Shown here one piece after another: positions 8,090 through 16,961 of a stretch of 64,000 nt of DNA (within the stretch, counting starts at the first letter, position 1; the number at the start of each line of letters is the position of its first letter). The notes beneath the pieces were generated by a model. That model did no database searches and was not told the DNA's origin. It was given only the letters and a program-made list of their open reading frames with translations. The stretch spans positions 62,001-126,000 of the forward strand of contig NZ_SNZP01000010.1 in NCBI RefSeq assembly GCF_004363805.1, in the 5' to 3' direction. The position numbers were made by a program, and so were the translations under genes. Source of the DNA: Paludibacterium purpuratum (GTDB lineage: Bacteria; Pseudomonadota; Gammaproteobacteria; Burkholderiales; Chromobacteriaceae).

Positions 8090-10138
8090 ATGATTGCCAA
8101 TCCGCTTCTCGATTTTTCCGGTCTGCCCCGCTTCGGCGCGATCAAGCCCGAACACGTGACGCCGGCGGTGGATGCCTTGCTTGAAGAGGCGCGCGACACC
8201 GTTGCCCGCTTGACCGCCGATGGCACGCCGCCGGACTGGGACAATTTCGTCGAGCCGCTGAATGACGCGACCGAGCGGCTATCGCGCTGCTGGGGTGTGG
8301 TCGGCCACCTGAACGCCGTGGTCAATACGCCGGAAATCCGCGAAGTCTACAACGCCAATATTCCCAAGCTATCCGCCTTCTGGAGCGAGCTGGGGCAGAA
8401 CCTGGCGCTGTATGCCCGTTTCAAGGCGTTGTGCCAGCAACCGGCGTTCGCCGGCTACGGCGCGGCGCGCAAACGCATCGTCGAAAACAATCTGCGCGAC
8501 TTCAAATTGTCCGGTGCGGAGCTGCCCGAGGCGCAGAAAGCCCGTTTTGCCGAAGTGCAAAGCCGGCTGGCCGAATTGTCGGCACGTTTCGAACAGAACG
8601 TGCTGGATGCCACCGATGCCTTTAGCCTCTATCTGGACGATGCCGGCACGCTGGCCGGTGTGCCGGAAGATGTTTGCGCCATGCTGGCCGCCGCCGCGGC
8701 GCAGGAGGGCAGAACCGGTTATAAGCTGACCCTACAGTTCCCCTGCTATCTGCCGATCATGCAGTACGCCGACGACGGCGAGCTGCGCCGCACCTTGTAC
8801 GATGCCTACGTCAAGCGCGCGGCCGAATTCGGCCCGGGGGAGCAGGATAACGGACCGATCATGCGCGAAAAGCTGCAGTTGAACCGTGAAGAGGCGCAAC
8901 TGCTGGGCTTTGCCAACTACGCCGAATTGTCGCTTTACACCAAGATGGCCGAAAACCCGGCGCAAGTGATCGGTTTCCTGCGCGACCTGGCGACGCGCGC
9001 GCGACCGTTCGCCTTGCGCGACCGAGCCGAATTGGAGACCTTCGCGCGCGACGAGCTGGGCATGTCGACGCTCGAGGCTTGGGATCTGGCCTATGTGTCC
9101 GAAAAGCTGCGCGTGGCGCGCTACGCCTTCTCCGACCAAGAGGTGAAGCAGTATTTTCCCGAGCACAAGGTGTTGTCCGGCTTGTTCCAGGTCGTGCATA
9201 CCTTGTTCGGCGTGGAAGTGCGGCCGGCGACCGGCGAGGTGTGGCATTCGGATGTGCGCTATTTCGAAATTCTGCGCGCGGGGAAGACGATCGGCAGTTT
9301 CTATTTCGACCTGTATGCCCGCGAGGGTAAACGCTCCGGTGCCTGGATGGACGATGCGCGCGGCCGGCGCGTCAAGCAAGGCGAAGTGCAAACGCCGGTG
9401 GCCTACCTGACTTGCAACTTCAGCGGTCCGCTCGACAACAAACCGGCGCTCTTCACGCATGACGAAGTCACCACCTTGTTCCACGAATTCGGCCATGGCC
9501 TGCATCACCTGCTGACTGGCGTCGACGAGTTGTCGGTGTCCGGTATCAATGGGGTCGAGTGGGATGCCGTCGAGCTGCCGTCGCAATTCATGGAGAACTT
9601 CTGCTGGGAGTGGGCGGTGCTGACCGGCATGAGCGCGCATGTCGACAGCGGCGAACCGTTACCGCGCGCGCTTTACGACAAGATGGTCGCGGCGCGTAAC
9701 TTCCAGTCCGGCATGCAGACTGTCCGCCAACTGGAGTTTTCGCTGTTCGATATGTTGCTCTATAGCGATTTCGATGCGGATCACGGCGACTGGCTGCAAT
9801 TGCTCGATAACGTGCGCCAGCAAGTGGCCGTCAATTTCCCGCCTTTGTACAACCGCTTCCCCAACAGCTTCGGCCACATCTTTGCCGGCGGGTATGCGGC
9901 TGGCTATTACAGCTACAAATGGGCAGAGGTGCTCTCCGCCGATGCCTACAGCGCCTTCGAAGAAGCCGGTGGCGCCAATGCGCAAACAGGCGAGCGCTTC
10001 TGGCGCGAAATTCTGTCGGTGGGCGGTTCGCGCCCGGCGCTGGAGTCCTTCCGGGCATTCCGCGGTCGGGATCCGCAGATCGATGCGCTGCTGCGCCATT
10101 CGGGCATGGTGGAAGAATTGGCGGGCGTTGGGAACTAA
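8090..10138 (+). CDS. prlC: Oligopeptidase A (M3 metallopeptidase)
   Basis: This 682-residue protein is an M3-family zinc peptidase that degrades short peptides in the cytoplasm, including cleaved signal peptides. The zinc-binding HEFGH is at residues 465-469, with the third ligand glutamate downstream in the expected region (QFMENFCWEW). The N-terminus NPLLDFSGLPRFGAIKPEHV and C-terminal substrate-region sequence (FAGGYAAGYYSYKWAEVLSADAY) are typical. Length matches E. coli PrlC (about 680). ATG 8090 gives the conserved N-terminus; an in-frame extension to 8039 covers the divergent promoter and is unlikely to be translated. Confidence 0.95.
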   Translation: MIANPLLDFSGLPRFGAIKPEHVTPAVDALLEEARDTVARLTADGTPPDWDNFVEPLNDATERLSRCWGVVGHLNAVVNTPEIREVYNANIPKLSAFWSELGQNLALYARFKALCQQPAFAGYGAARKRIVENNLRDFKLSGAELPEAQKARFAEVQSRLAELSARFEQNVLDATDAFSLYLDDAGTLAGVPEDVCAMLAAAAAQEGRTGYKLTLQFPCYLPIMQYADDGELRRTLYDAYVKRAAEFGPGEQDNGPIMREKLQLNREEAQLLGFANYAELSLYTKMAENPAQVIGFLRDLATRARPFALRDRAELETFARDELGMSTLEAWDLAYVSEKLRVARYAFSDQEVKQYFPEHKVLSGLFQVVHTLFGVEVRPATGEVWHSDVRYFEILRAGKTIGSFYFDLYAREGKRSGAWMDDARGRRVKQGEVQTPVAYLTCNFSGPLDNKPALFTHDEVTTLFHEFGHGLHHLLTGVDELSVSGINGVEWDAVELPSQFMENFCWEWAVLTGMSAHVDSGEPLPRALYDKMVAARNFQSGMQTVRQLEFSLFDMLLYSDFDADHGDWLQLLDNVRQQVAVNFPPLYNRFPNSFGHIFAGGYAAGYYSYKWAEVLSADAYSAFEEAGGANAQTGERFWREILSVGGSRPALESFRAFRGRDPQIDALLRHSGMVEELAGVGN

Positions 10139-10228
10139 TTTGGCTCTCGCTATCTCCAAATAGCCTGTTGTGTAACCAACAGCAGCGAGCTTGGACGTAA
10201 AGTCTTCCCCAAGGACTTCAGATCGTCG
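10139..10228 (+). other. prlC 3' untranslated region with two small hairpins
   Basis: Between the prlC stop and the terminator are two short stems: CTGTTG/CAACAG with a 6-nt loop and AAGTC/GACTT. Together with the terminator they could form a small 3'-derived RNA. This is a structural observation only. Confidence 0.3.
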
Positions 10229-10257
10229 GCCCCCGTGAAAGCGGGGGCTTTTTTTTT
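10229..10257 (+). terminator. Intrinsic terminator after prlC
   Basis: The stem GCCCCCG/CGGGGGC with a 6-nt TGAAAG loop is followed directly by a run of nine T. It is 91 nt after the prlC stop codon. Confidence 0.9.
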
Positions 10258-10263
10258 GTGGCT

Positions 10264-10346
10264 GTAGGGTGGATTCGCCGTAGGCAATCCGCCAACAACA
10301 ATCCTCCATAACGCAGATGGTGCGATGCTTCGCGATCGCACCCTAC
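10264..10346. repeat. Palindromic GTAGGG/CCCTAC repeat, copy B
   Basis: An 83-bp unit is bounded by the inverted pair GTAGGGTG and CACCCTAC. Inside is the arm GGATTCGCCGTAGGCAATCC, and near the right end is a smaller palindrome around GCGATGCTTCGCGATCGC. It lies immediately after the prlC terminator. The ends and the alternating CG-rich arm resemble the other repeat copies. Confidence 0.65.
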
Positions 10347-10459
10347 GGTCGTTTCTACAAAACGGAGAAATGCTATCGCTGCGCTTCCCTAGCCAGGGAT
10401 CGTCGAACTCAAGCAGTAAACGATCATGCCAACCGGCCAGGACGCGCAGGGCGAGAGAA

Positions 10460-10627
10460 TCAGCTTTTACGGGTTTGAGGAAGCGGTGCACCGAGATCGG
10501 GGCGGGTATTGAACGATGGGGTGCGAACCGAGAACTCCGGCATGATAGGCGCCAGGGTGGAACGCGAGGGACGAGAAGTGGAACTTTGCGGCTTACGGGA
10601 ACTAGGTACTCTAGGCGGAACTGACAT
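10460..10627 (-). CDS. Possible 55-residue Ser/Pro/Arg-rich small protein
   Basis: An ATG at 10627 opens a 55-codon frame encoding a Ser-, Pro-, Thr- and Arg-rich peptide (begins MSVPPRVPSSRKPQSS). No domain is recognised and there is only a weak AGAG upstream. It lies in an otherwise gene-free stretch beside AT-rich DNA. It could be a real short gene or chance. Confidence 0.2.
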   Translation of the reverse strand: MSVPPRVPSSRKPQSSTSRPSRSTLAPIMPEFSVRTPSFNTRPDLGAPLPQTRKS

Positions 10628-10639
10628 GGTGTATCTCTG

Positions 10640-10960
10640 GTTACGAAGACGATTTCATTGTATGAACTGGCGGATTGTCTGACAACAGGATTTTACGTTT
10701 TCTATGCAATGAGATTTTTGTATACAAAATACAAAGTACAAATAAGAAAAGAGAATCACGTAACATCATGAAAAATAAAGATAATATCGATTATTATCAT
10801 ATTGGACTAATATACGTGTTTTGCGAATTGTGTGTGGTTAAAATGACGGGCGTTAATGCGATGACGTTGGGAAATTTGGCCCGGCTCGCTTGCGTCCAGT
10901 CAAAACTCGACATTATTTTTCCCGTATAATCAAAAGATTATATTCATCCCGTAACGCTTC
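10640..10960. other. AT-rich intergenic stretch upstream of the EamA transporter
   Basis: This stretch is strikingly AT-rich against its GC-rich surroundings. It contains a consensus -10 hexamer TATAAT at 10925-10930, about 30 nt before the EamA start, though I find no good -35 at the right spacing. A 53-codon frame from ATG 10768 (begins MKNKDNIDYYHIGLIYVF) has no convincing ribosome site. The composition fits a promoter region, an H-NS-type silenced patch or a decayed insertion. Confidence 0.4.
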
Positions 10961-11857
10961 ATGCCTTCCCTCGCCATCCCTGCCGCGCCGCCGCGCGCGC
11001 TGTTGCAATTGGTTGTAGGCATCTTCTGCCTGGCCTTCTCTCCCATCCTGGTGCGCCTGGCCGATGTCGGCCCGGTGGCCGCCGCGTTTTACCGTCTGTT
11101 GCTGGCGCAACCGATTCTGGTGCTGCTGCTGATTCCACGCATCAAGAATGGCGAATCGTTGGCTTGTCCTTGGTGCGCTCGCTGGTGGGCCTGGCTATCC
11201 GGCGTGTTCCTGGCTTTAAACCTCGTGCTGTGGAACCAATCGTTGGCGATGATCAGCATCGCCAATGCTTCCCTGGTAGACAGTTTGGCGCCGCTGTTCA
11301 TTACCTTGTTCGCCTGGTGGGCGATGGGCGAGCGTCCGTCGCGCCAACTGGCGCTCGGCATGCTGTTGGCTATCGTCGGGACGGGCTTGTTGATTCTTGG
11401 CGAGGGGGGCGGGCTGGCCAGCATTCACGATGGTCAACTGTTGGCCGGCCACTTTGTGGCACTGTGCGGAGCACTGCTCTATGCCGCCTACTTCCTGGCG
11501 CTGAAACAAGCATTACGCCGCGGCGCATTCCCGCGAGTCATGTTGGCCAGCTGCATGGCGGCGACGGTCACGCTGATTCCGCTGATGCTGTTCCGCGGCG
11601 GCTCGCTGCTGCCGCACGGCTGGATGGCCTGGAGCGTATTGGGCGCCATGGCGTTACTGGTGCACTGCGCCGGACAAGGCCTGGTCGGCAAAGGTTTCGA
11701 TCGACTGCCGGCGGCAACCGCGTCGTTGATGCTGCTGGCCCAGCCGGTGGTCTCGGCGCTGCTGGCTTGGGGTTTGTTCAGCGAGGCGCTTGGGGCTTTG
11801 CAGATCGCGGGCGCCGGTACGGTGTTGGCCGGCGTGTATTGGGGCGGCAAGAAATAA
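10961..11857 (+). CDS. EamA/DMT family transporter
   Basis: This 298-residue protein has about ten hydrophobic segments in two homologous halves, the layout of the drug/metabolite transporter superfamily (EamA domain). Typical stretches are GIFCLAFSPILVRLADVGPVAAAFYRLLLA in the first half (longer than shown here would be redundant) and LLAQPVVSALLAWGLF in the second. These inner-membrane proteins usually export amino acids or other metabolites; the substrate cannot be predicted. It is the first gene after an AT-rich promoter-like region and is followed 93 nt later by exonuclease III. Confidence 0.85.
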   Translation: MPSLAIPAAPPRALLQLVVGIFCLAFSPILVRLADVGPVAAAFYRLLLAQPILVLLLIPRIKNGESLACPWCARWWAWLSGVFLALNLVLWNQSLAMISIANASLVDSLAPLFITLFAWWAMGERPSRQLALGMLLAIVGTGLLILGEGGGLASIHDGQLLAGHFVALCGALLYAAYFLALKQALRRGAFPRVMLASCMAATVTLIPLMLFRGGSLLPHGWMAWSVLGAMALLVHCAGQGLVGKGFDRLPAATASLMLLAQPVVSALLAWGLFSEALGALQIAGAGTVLAGVYWGGKK

Positions 11858-11950
11858 AGGCACCGGCGGGCGAGGCAGCGAATGCCACTTGAGTCCGGCG
11901 GTTCTAATCATGCATCATTCCTGGATCAACCGAATGATCATGGAGTTGCC

Positions 11951-12727
11951 TTGAAGCTTGCCACCTGGAATGTCAATTCGCTGAAAGTTCGTTTACCTCA
12001 TGTGCTGAGCTGGCTGTCCACCAGCCAATGCGACGTGCTGTGTCTGCAGGAACTCAAACTAGAGCAGGCGGCCTTCCCGCAGGCCGAGATCGAGGCCGCC
12101 GGCTACCGAGCGGCCTGGTTCGGCCAGAAAACCTACAACGGCGTGGCGATCCTGACCCGCCTGCCGCTTGAGCCGCGCGACGTCGTGTGCGGCATTCCGG
12201 ATTACCCCGACGTGCAAAGCCGGGTCATTGCCGCCACGGTGGGCGATATGCGGGTGATTTGCGCCTACTTCGTCAACGGCGAGTCGGTGGAGTCCGATAA
12301 ATACCAGTACAAGTTGGCCTGGCTCGCTGGGCTCCACCGCTATATCGAACGCGAGCTGCAGCTGCACGACGGCCGTGTGGTACTCCTCGGCGACTTCAAT
12401 ATCGCGCCGGCCGATCTGGATGTGTACGACCCGGCTGCCTGGCAGGACAAGGTGCTGTGCTCGAAGCCTGAGCGGGATGCCTTCGATCAACTGATCGCTT
12501 TGGGGCTGACCGACGGGTTCCGTCATTGCCATCCCGATACGGTGGCCTACAGTTGGTGGGATTACCGGGCGGCCATGTTCCGCCGCAACCTCGGGCTGCG
12601 CATCGACCACATCCTGTATGGCCATGGGCTGCGTGCACTTGACGCCGCCATCGACACCGAGCCGCGCCGTTGGGAGCGCCCCTCCGATCATGCGCCGGTG
12701 TGGCTGACGCTTGACGATCAACCCTAG
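11951..12727 (+). CDS. xthA: Exodeoxyribonuclease III
   Basis: This 258-residue protein is an ExoIII-type apurinic/apyrimidinic endonuclease and 3'-5' exonuclease for base-excision repair. Visible motifs are KLATWNVNSLKVRL at the N-terminus, CLQELKLE with the metal-binding glutamate, LGDFNIAPADLD and the final SDHAPVWL with the catalytic Asp-His. I chose the TTG at 11951 because GGAG lies 5 nt upstream and the protein then begins exactly where the family does; an in-frame ATG at 11882 would add 23 non-conserved residues. The RquA-like gene follows after 15 nt, so the two are probably cotranscribed. Confidence 0.92.
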   Translation: MKLATWNVNSLKVRLPHVLSWLSTSQCDVLCLQELKLEQAAFPQAEIEAAGYRAAWFGQKTYNGVAILTRLPLEPRDVVCGIPDYPDVQSRVIAATVGDMRVICAYFVNGESVESDKYQYKLAWLAGLHRYIERELQLHDGRVVLLGDFNIAPADLDVYDPAAWQDKVLCSKPERDAFDQLIALGLTDGFRHCHPDTVAYSWWDYRAAMFRRNLGLRIDHILYGHGLRALDAAIDTEPRRWERPSDHAPVWLTLDDQP

Positions 12728-12742
12728 ACTTAAAGAGGTTCC

Positions 12743-13459
12743 ATGACCAGAAACCCTCCCGAACTGGACGATGCCTTTTACTACCGGGATGTCCCGGATT
12801 ACATGACCGAGGTCTACGACTGGGCCTATGTCAATCCGCGGCACGCGGCGCTTCTCGATCGCAACCTGGTGGTGCGGGTGCTGCTGTTCGGCAATGACCG
12901 GCGTTTGATGCGGGCCTATCTAGAGCGCGTTCGGCCCGGCATGCGCGTATGGCAAGTGGCGCACGTTTATGGCGACTTGGTGCAGCGTGTGGCGCACAAG
13001 GTCGGTGTGCAAGGCTTGTTCGACTTGACGGATGTGACGCCGGTACAGGTCGCCCACGCTTCGCGCAAGTTGAGCGCTCTGCCGCAATCCCGCGTGGTAC
13101 AGGCCGACGCGGCCGAGTTTCAAGGCGAGCGCGGCTATGATCTGATCACCAGTTTTTTCCTGCTGCACGAGGTGCCGGACGGCAAAAAGCGCGAAGTGGT
13201 GGACAATATGCTGCGTCAATTGCCGCCCACCGGGCGGGCGTTGTTCGTCGATTATCACAAACCGGCGCCATGGCAGCCGATCGGCTGGCTGTTACGCTGG
13301 GTCAATCATTATCTTGAACCCTTTGCCGCGGCGTTGTGGCGGCATGAGATCCGCGATTTCGCCACGCAGGCCGACCGATTTGTCTGGAAAAAACGCACGC
13401 TATTCGGCGGCGTCTACCAGATTGTCGAGGTCGAGCGCTTACAAGCGCCGATGGCCTAA
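12743..13459 (+). CDS. rquA: RquA-like rhodoquinone biosynthesis methyltransferase-fold protein
   Basis: This 238-residue protein resembles RquA, which replaces a methoxy group of ubiquinone with an amino group to make rhodoquinone, the low-potential quinone used for anaerobic fumarate reduction. Matching traits are the start VPDYMTEVYDWAYVNP, the altered SAM-binding loop VAHVYGDL at residues 72-79 instead of the usual glycine-rich motif, FFLLHEVP at 138-145, FVDYHKPAPWQP at 168-179 and the tail LEPFAAALWRHEI. The modified loop separates RquA from ordinary methyltransferases such as UbiG. AGAGG precedes ATG 12743. The family match is from memory of RquA sequences; a generic class I methyltransferase is the alternative. 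Confidence 0.7.
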   Translation: MTRNPPELDDAFYYRDVPDYMTEVYDWAYVNPRHAALLDRNLVVRVLLFGNDRRLMRAYLERVRPGMRVWQVAHVYGDLVQRVAHKVGVQGLFDLTDVTPVQVAHASRKLSALPQSRVVQADAAEFQGERGYDLITSFFLLHEVPDGKKREVVDNMLRQLPPTGRALFVDYHKPAPWQPIGWLLRWVNHYLEPFAAALWRHEIRDFATQADRFVWKKRTLFGGVYQIVEVERLQAPMA

Positions 13460-13492
13460 ACGGTGGTTTGTTTGCCGCCGATAGAATGAAAA

Positions 13493-13512
13493 TGGCGGCC
13501 AAGCGGCCGCCA
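13493..13512 (-). terminator. Hairpin between rquA and fpr
   Basis: TGGCGGCC and GGCCGCCA form an 8-bp stem with a 4-nt loop between the two convergent genes. Read on the minus strand it is followed by ATTTTCATT, a short T-rich stretch, so it most likely terminates fpr; on the plus strand there is no T-run. Confidence 0.55.
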
Positions 13513-13534
13513 CGAGTGCAGGGCTCTGCCGGCG

Positions 13535-14311
13535 TTACTTTTCCACGAAGGCGCGTTCGATGGCGTAGTGACCGGGCTCGCCCATGCGCGGCGATTCGGT
13601 GAAGCCCATGTCGTCCAGGATGACGCAGGTATCCTTGAGCATATTGGGACTGCCGCAGAGCAGCACGCGGTCATTGGCCGGATCGAGCTGCGGCAGGCCG
13701 ATATCGGCGGCCAGTTTGCCGCTCTTGATCAAGTCGGTCAGGCGGCCCTGGTTGCGGAATGGCTCGCGGGTGACGGTCGGGTAATAGATCAGCTTGTCGC
13801 GCACCACGTCGCCGAAGAATTCGTTGTTCGGCAATTCTTTGGTGATGTAATCCTCGTAGGCCAGCTCGCTGACCCAACGCACACCGTGCACCAGCACGAT
13901 CTTGTCGTAGCGGTCGTAGACCTCCGGATCCTTGATGATGCTCATGAACGGCGCCAGGCCGGTGCCGGTCGACAACAGATACAGATGTTTGCCGGGCAGC
14001 AGGTTGTCTTGTACCAGCGTGCCGGTCGGTTTGCCGCTGACGATGATTTCGTCGCCGACCTTCAGATGCTGCAGTCGCGAGGTCAGCGGACCGTCCTGCA
14101 CCTTGATGCTGAAGAACTCCAGGTTCTCTTCCCAGTTGGCGCTGACGATGCTGTAGGCGCGGATCAGCGGACGGCCGTTGACTTCCAGGCCGATCATGAC
14201 AAATTGGCCGTTGATGAAGCGCAAACCCGGGTCGCGCGTCGTGGTGAAACTGAACAGGGTGTCGTTCCAGTGATGAACGCTGAGGACGCGTTCGGAGGTC
14301 AAAGTTGCCAT
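13535..14311 (-). CDS. fpr: Ferredoxin/flavodoxin-NADP+ reductase
   Basis: This 258-residue flavoprotein moves electrons between NADPH and ferredoxin or flavodoxin in the cytoplasm. The FAD-binding RAYSIVS motif is near residue 50, GTGLAPFMS near residue 115 contacts NADP, and LLCGSPNMLKDT is the typical late motif. The C-terminus AFVEK is characteristic of the bacterial subclass I enzymes. Length is normal. The gene stands alone, convergent with rquA, with a long intergenic region upstream. In related bacteria fpr responds to oxidative stress; no operator was identified here. Confidence 0.93.
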   Translation of the reverse strand: MATLTSERVLSVHHWNDTLFSFTTTRDPGLRFINGQFVMIGLEVNGRPLIRAYSIVSANWEENLEFFSIKVQDGPLTSRLQHLKVGDEIIVSGKPTGTLVQDNLLPGKHLYLLSTGTGLAPFMSIIKDPEVYDRYDKIVLVHGVRWVSELAYEDYITKELPNNEFFGDVVRDKLIYYPTVTREPFRNQGRLTDLIKSGKLAADIGLPQLDPANDRVLLCGSPNMLKDTCVILDDMGFTESPRMGEPGHYAIERAFVEK

Positions 14312-15032
14312 GTGCCGAATCTGATATTGAACAATGAATTACGCCATTCTACCGATGTATGGCTTGCCGCGATAGAACAGATACGACGTAAAACTGTGGA
14401 ATTAGGGCATATGAAGCCGAATAGCCATGCGGGCAATGTGGTTGTAAGCCGTTGATGACGCGGATTTTTTATTTGACGGATGCCCGCTCGACGCGGCGGG
14501 GCGGTGCGCTAGCCTGAGGGTGAAGGCTCGCTCGTCGGGCGTTTATGACGATTGGAAACGCAAGAGGGCGAACCAAAACGGTGTCGCCCTCGGGTCGGTA
14601 CTGCTCATGAACTGCCTCATTTATCCTGCATGCCAATCACGTATGCAATGAGGCGCCAACGATGCGCGAAAAGACCGATGCTGCATTGCGCAGCTAAACC
14701 TCGTTTAAGACAACTGCCACTACCACTGCTACTGCCGACATCGTGCGCCATATGGCTTTATACCTTGGCGCTGGGAGCCCAACACGGGCTTTCTGCGGGT
14801 TTCCCCGTTTTAATGGACGACAATCGATACGGTACGGCTTTTTATGTTGTCTGGCATATCGGCTGACACGCGACCTGCATCGTGAGCGATGCTCCAAGCG
14901 TTATAAAACGTCAAGCGTTCTCAACACAGAAGGAAACGGTCAGCAGCCGAAAAATTGCCCCAGATGCATGCATTACCTCCTTGCTATTACCTGATTGCAG
15001 TATAGAATTTTTCCGACCCACGGCAAGAAAAT
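14312..15032. other. 720-bp region without a convincing gene
   Basis: This interval holds the fpr promoter side and the downstream end of the glycosyltransferase gene. Open frames in it lack family resemblance and ribosome sites. One notable element is a perfect 8-bp hairpin, GAGGGCGA/TCGCCCTC at 14564-14591 with a 12-nt loop and no T-run. Otherwise I see nothing specific. Confidence 0.5.
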
Positions 15033-16082
15033 TTATTGCGGATGATCAAACGCTCGTATGTTTGCCTCCGGCGCCGGATGGCTGGCGTTTGGCCGCAGAT
15101 GATGTTCGAACTGCCGCGCCGCCGCTTGCCAAGAGAAGCGTTCCGCCACCGCGCGTACATGCTGCCGATCCAGTTGCATGGCTTCGAGACAGGCCTGGCG
15201 CAAATCGTCGCGGAGTACGCCGGCACCGCTGTCCCCCACCACGTCGAGCGGGCCCGCCACCGGAAAGGCCGCCACCGGGGTACCGCAGGCCATGGCTTCC
15301 AATAGCACCAGGCCGAAGGTGTCGGTCAGGCTGGGAAAGACGAATACATCGGCCGCGCGATAGAAGCGCACCAGTTCGGCTTGCGGGAAAATGCCGGCGA
15401 AGTGCACTTCGGGATAATGTTTCTTCAGCTTGGCCAGCAGCGGGCCGTCGCCGACGACCCATTTACTGCCTGGTAGATCCAGCTTCAAAAATGCCTCGAT
15501 ATTTTTTTCCACCGCCACCCGGCCGATATAGACGAAGCGCGGCGGTTCGCTCTCGTCCAATCGGTCGCGCGGGCCGGGCGAGAACAGCTCGGTATCGACC
15601 CCTCTGCTCCACAACACCACCTTGTTGAATCCGCGCGCGGCCAAGGCGTCGACGATCGATTGCGTCGGCGCCATGATCGCGCTGGAGGCATTATGAAATC
15701 GGCGCATCCAGGCATAGCTGATCGACAGCGGCAGCCGGGTGCGCGCGTGGATATATTCCGGGAAGCGGGTGTGATAGGCCGTGGTGAACGCCTGGCCGTT
15801 TCGCAAGCAATAGCGGCGAGCGGCCAGGCCCAAGGGCCCCTCGGTCGCGATATGAATGGCTTCGGGCTGGTACGCGGCGATCAGTCGCGCGACTTTGCGG
15901 TAGGGGAACAGCGACAGGCGAATATCCGGGTAGGTCGGGCAGGGAAGGGTCGCGAACGATTGCGGTGTGATCATCTCCACTTCGTGGCCGAAGCTCTGCA
16001 GCTCGCGAATGGTTTCCGTCAGGGTGCGAACCACGCCATTCACCTGGGGGCGCCAGGCGTCCGTCACGATCAGGATGCGCAT
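15033..16082 (-). CDS. agt: GT4 glycosyltransferase, probable diacylglycerol glycosyltransferase (Agt-like)
   Basis: This 349-residue protein is a GT-B fold, family 4 glycosyltransferase: N-terminal MRILIVTDAWRPQVNGVVRT, HIATEGPLGLAAR, FVYIGRVAVEKNIEAF at the nucleotide-sugar side and the EX7E-type region SLTDTFGLVLLEAMACGTPV. ATG 16082 has AGGAGA upstream and gives the family N-terminus. It overlaps the end of the phosphoesterase gene by 13 nt, so the two are translationally coupled. In several proteobacteria a neighbouring pair of this type (PlcP plus Agt) turns phospholipids into diacylglycerol and then glycolipids during phosphate starvation. The lipid role is inferred from that pairing and the upstream Pho-like box; the exact sugar is unknown. 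Confidence 0.7.
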   Translation of the reverse strand: MRILIVTDAWRPQVNGVVRTLTETIRELQSFGHEVEMITPQSFATLPCPTYPDIRLSLFPYRKVARLIAAYQPEAIHIATEGPLGLAARRYCLRNGQAFTTAYHTRFPEYIHARTRLPLSISYAWMRRFHNASSAIMAPTQSIVDALAARGFNKVVLWSRGVDTELFSPGPRDRLDESEPPRFVYIGRVAVEKNIEAFLKLDLPGSKWVVGDGPLLAKLKKHYPEVHFAGIFPQAELVRFYRAADVFVFPSLTDTFGLVLLEAMACGTPVAAFPVAGPLDVVGDSGAGVLRDDLRQACLEAMQLDRQHVRAVAERFSWQAAARQFEHHLRPNASHPAPEANIRAFDHPQ

Positions 16083-16915
16083 ACATTCTCCTGTACAGGT
16101 TCTTGTTCGGGTAGAGACGCGGGGGCATCGCTCAGGAGGTGGGTCCAATACACGACCGACAGCGTGCCGTCGGCCGATTCGACCAGCGCAGACAGGCTCT
16201 CCACCCAATCGCCGCTGTTGCCGTACAGCGTGCCGTCCAGATCGCGGATTTCCGGCTTATGGATATGGCCGCAGATCACCCCGTCGTAGCCGAGATGACG
16301 CGCCTTGTCCGCCAGGATCTTCTCGAACTGGCTGATGAAATTCACCGCGTTCTTGACCTTGTGCTTCAGATATTGCGACAGCGACCAGTACGGTAGGCCG
16401 AGCTTCATGCGGCACCAGTTGTAGCCGCGGTTGAGTTGCAGGATCAGGGTATAGAGGGAGTCGCCGAGATAGGCCAGCCATTTGGCGTATTGGATCACGC
16501 CGTCGAATTCGTCGCCATGCGTCACCAGCAGGCGCTTGCCGTCGGCGGTGATGTGCTCGGCCTGCATACGGATGGCGATGCCGCCGAAATCCAGACCGGC
16601 GAACTGGCGCGCCATCTCATCGTGATTGCCGGGAATGTAGATCACTCGGGTGCCCTTGCGCGCCTTGCGCAGCACCTTTTGCACCACATCGTTGTGGCTT
16701 TGCTTCCAATACCAGGATTTTTTCAGTTGCCAGCCGTCGACAATATCGCCGACCAAGTAGAGATAGTCGGATTCGTGATGGCGCAGGAAGTCCAGCAGAT
16801 GGTCGGCGCGGCAGCCGGGGGTGCCCAAATGGACGTCCGAGATCCAGATGCTGCGGAAACGCCGGTGTTTTAGGGCCGGATCACGATCTCTCAGGTCGAT
16901 CTCGTCGCGTTGCAT
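16070..16915 (-). CDS. plcP: PlcP-like metallophosphoesterase (COG2908)
   Basis: This 281-residue protein is a calcineurin-like metallophosphoesterase of the group usually labelled UDP-2,3-diacylglucosamine diphosphatase. The metal-binding motifs are all present in order: SDVHLG, VGDIVDGW, PGNHDE, THGDEFD and CGHIHKPE. Members with this long form (SWYWKQSHNDVVQKVLRKARKGTR is typical; only part is needed to recognise it) include PlcP, a phospholipase C-type enzyme that releases diacylglycerol from phospholipids under phosphate limitation. The overlap with a GT4 glycosyltransferase gene and the Pho-like array upstream favour PlcP over LpxH, which makes lipid A. A real LpxH role cannot be excluded from sequence alone. 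Confidence 0.72.
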   Translation of the reverse strand: MQRDEIDLRDRDPALKHRRFRSIWISDVHLGTPGCRADHLLDFLRHHESDYLYLVGDIVDGWQLKKSWYWKQSHNDVVQKVLRKARKGTRVIYIPGNHDEMARQFAGLDFGGIAIRMQAEHITADGKRLLVTHGDEFDGVIQYAKWLAYLGDSLYTLILQLNRGYNWCRMKLGLPYWSLSQYLKHKVKNAVNFISQFEKILADKARHLGYDGVICGHIHKPEIRDLDGTLYGNSGDWVESLSALVESADGTLSVVYWTHLLSDAPASLPEQEPVQENVCAS

Positions 16916-16961
16916 GGCGGTCTCCCGGGCGATGGTTTCCCGCTTATCCTGCCGTCGGCGG

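Noticed and set aside
10150-10491. 113-codon minus-strand frame
   Set aside because: It crosses the prlC terminator and a repeat copy, so it is a shadow frame.
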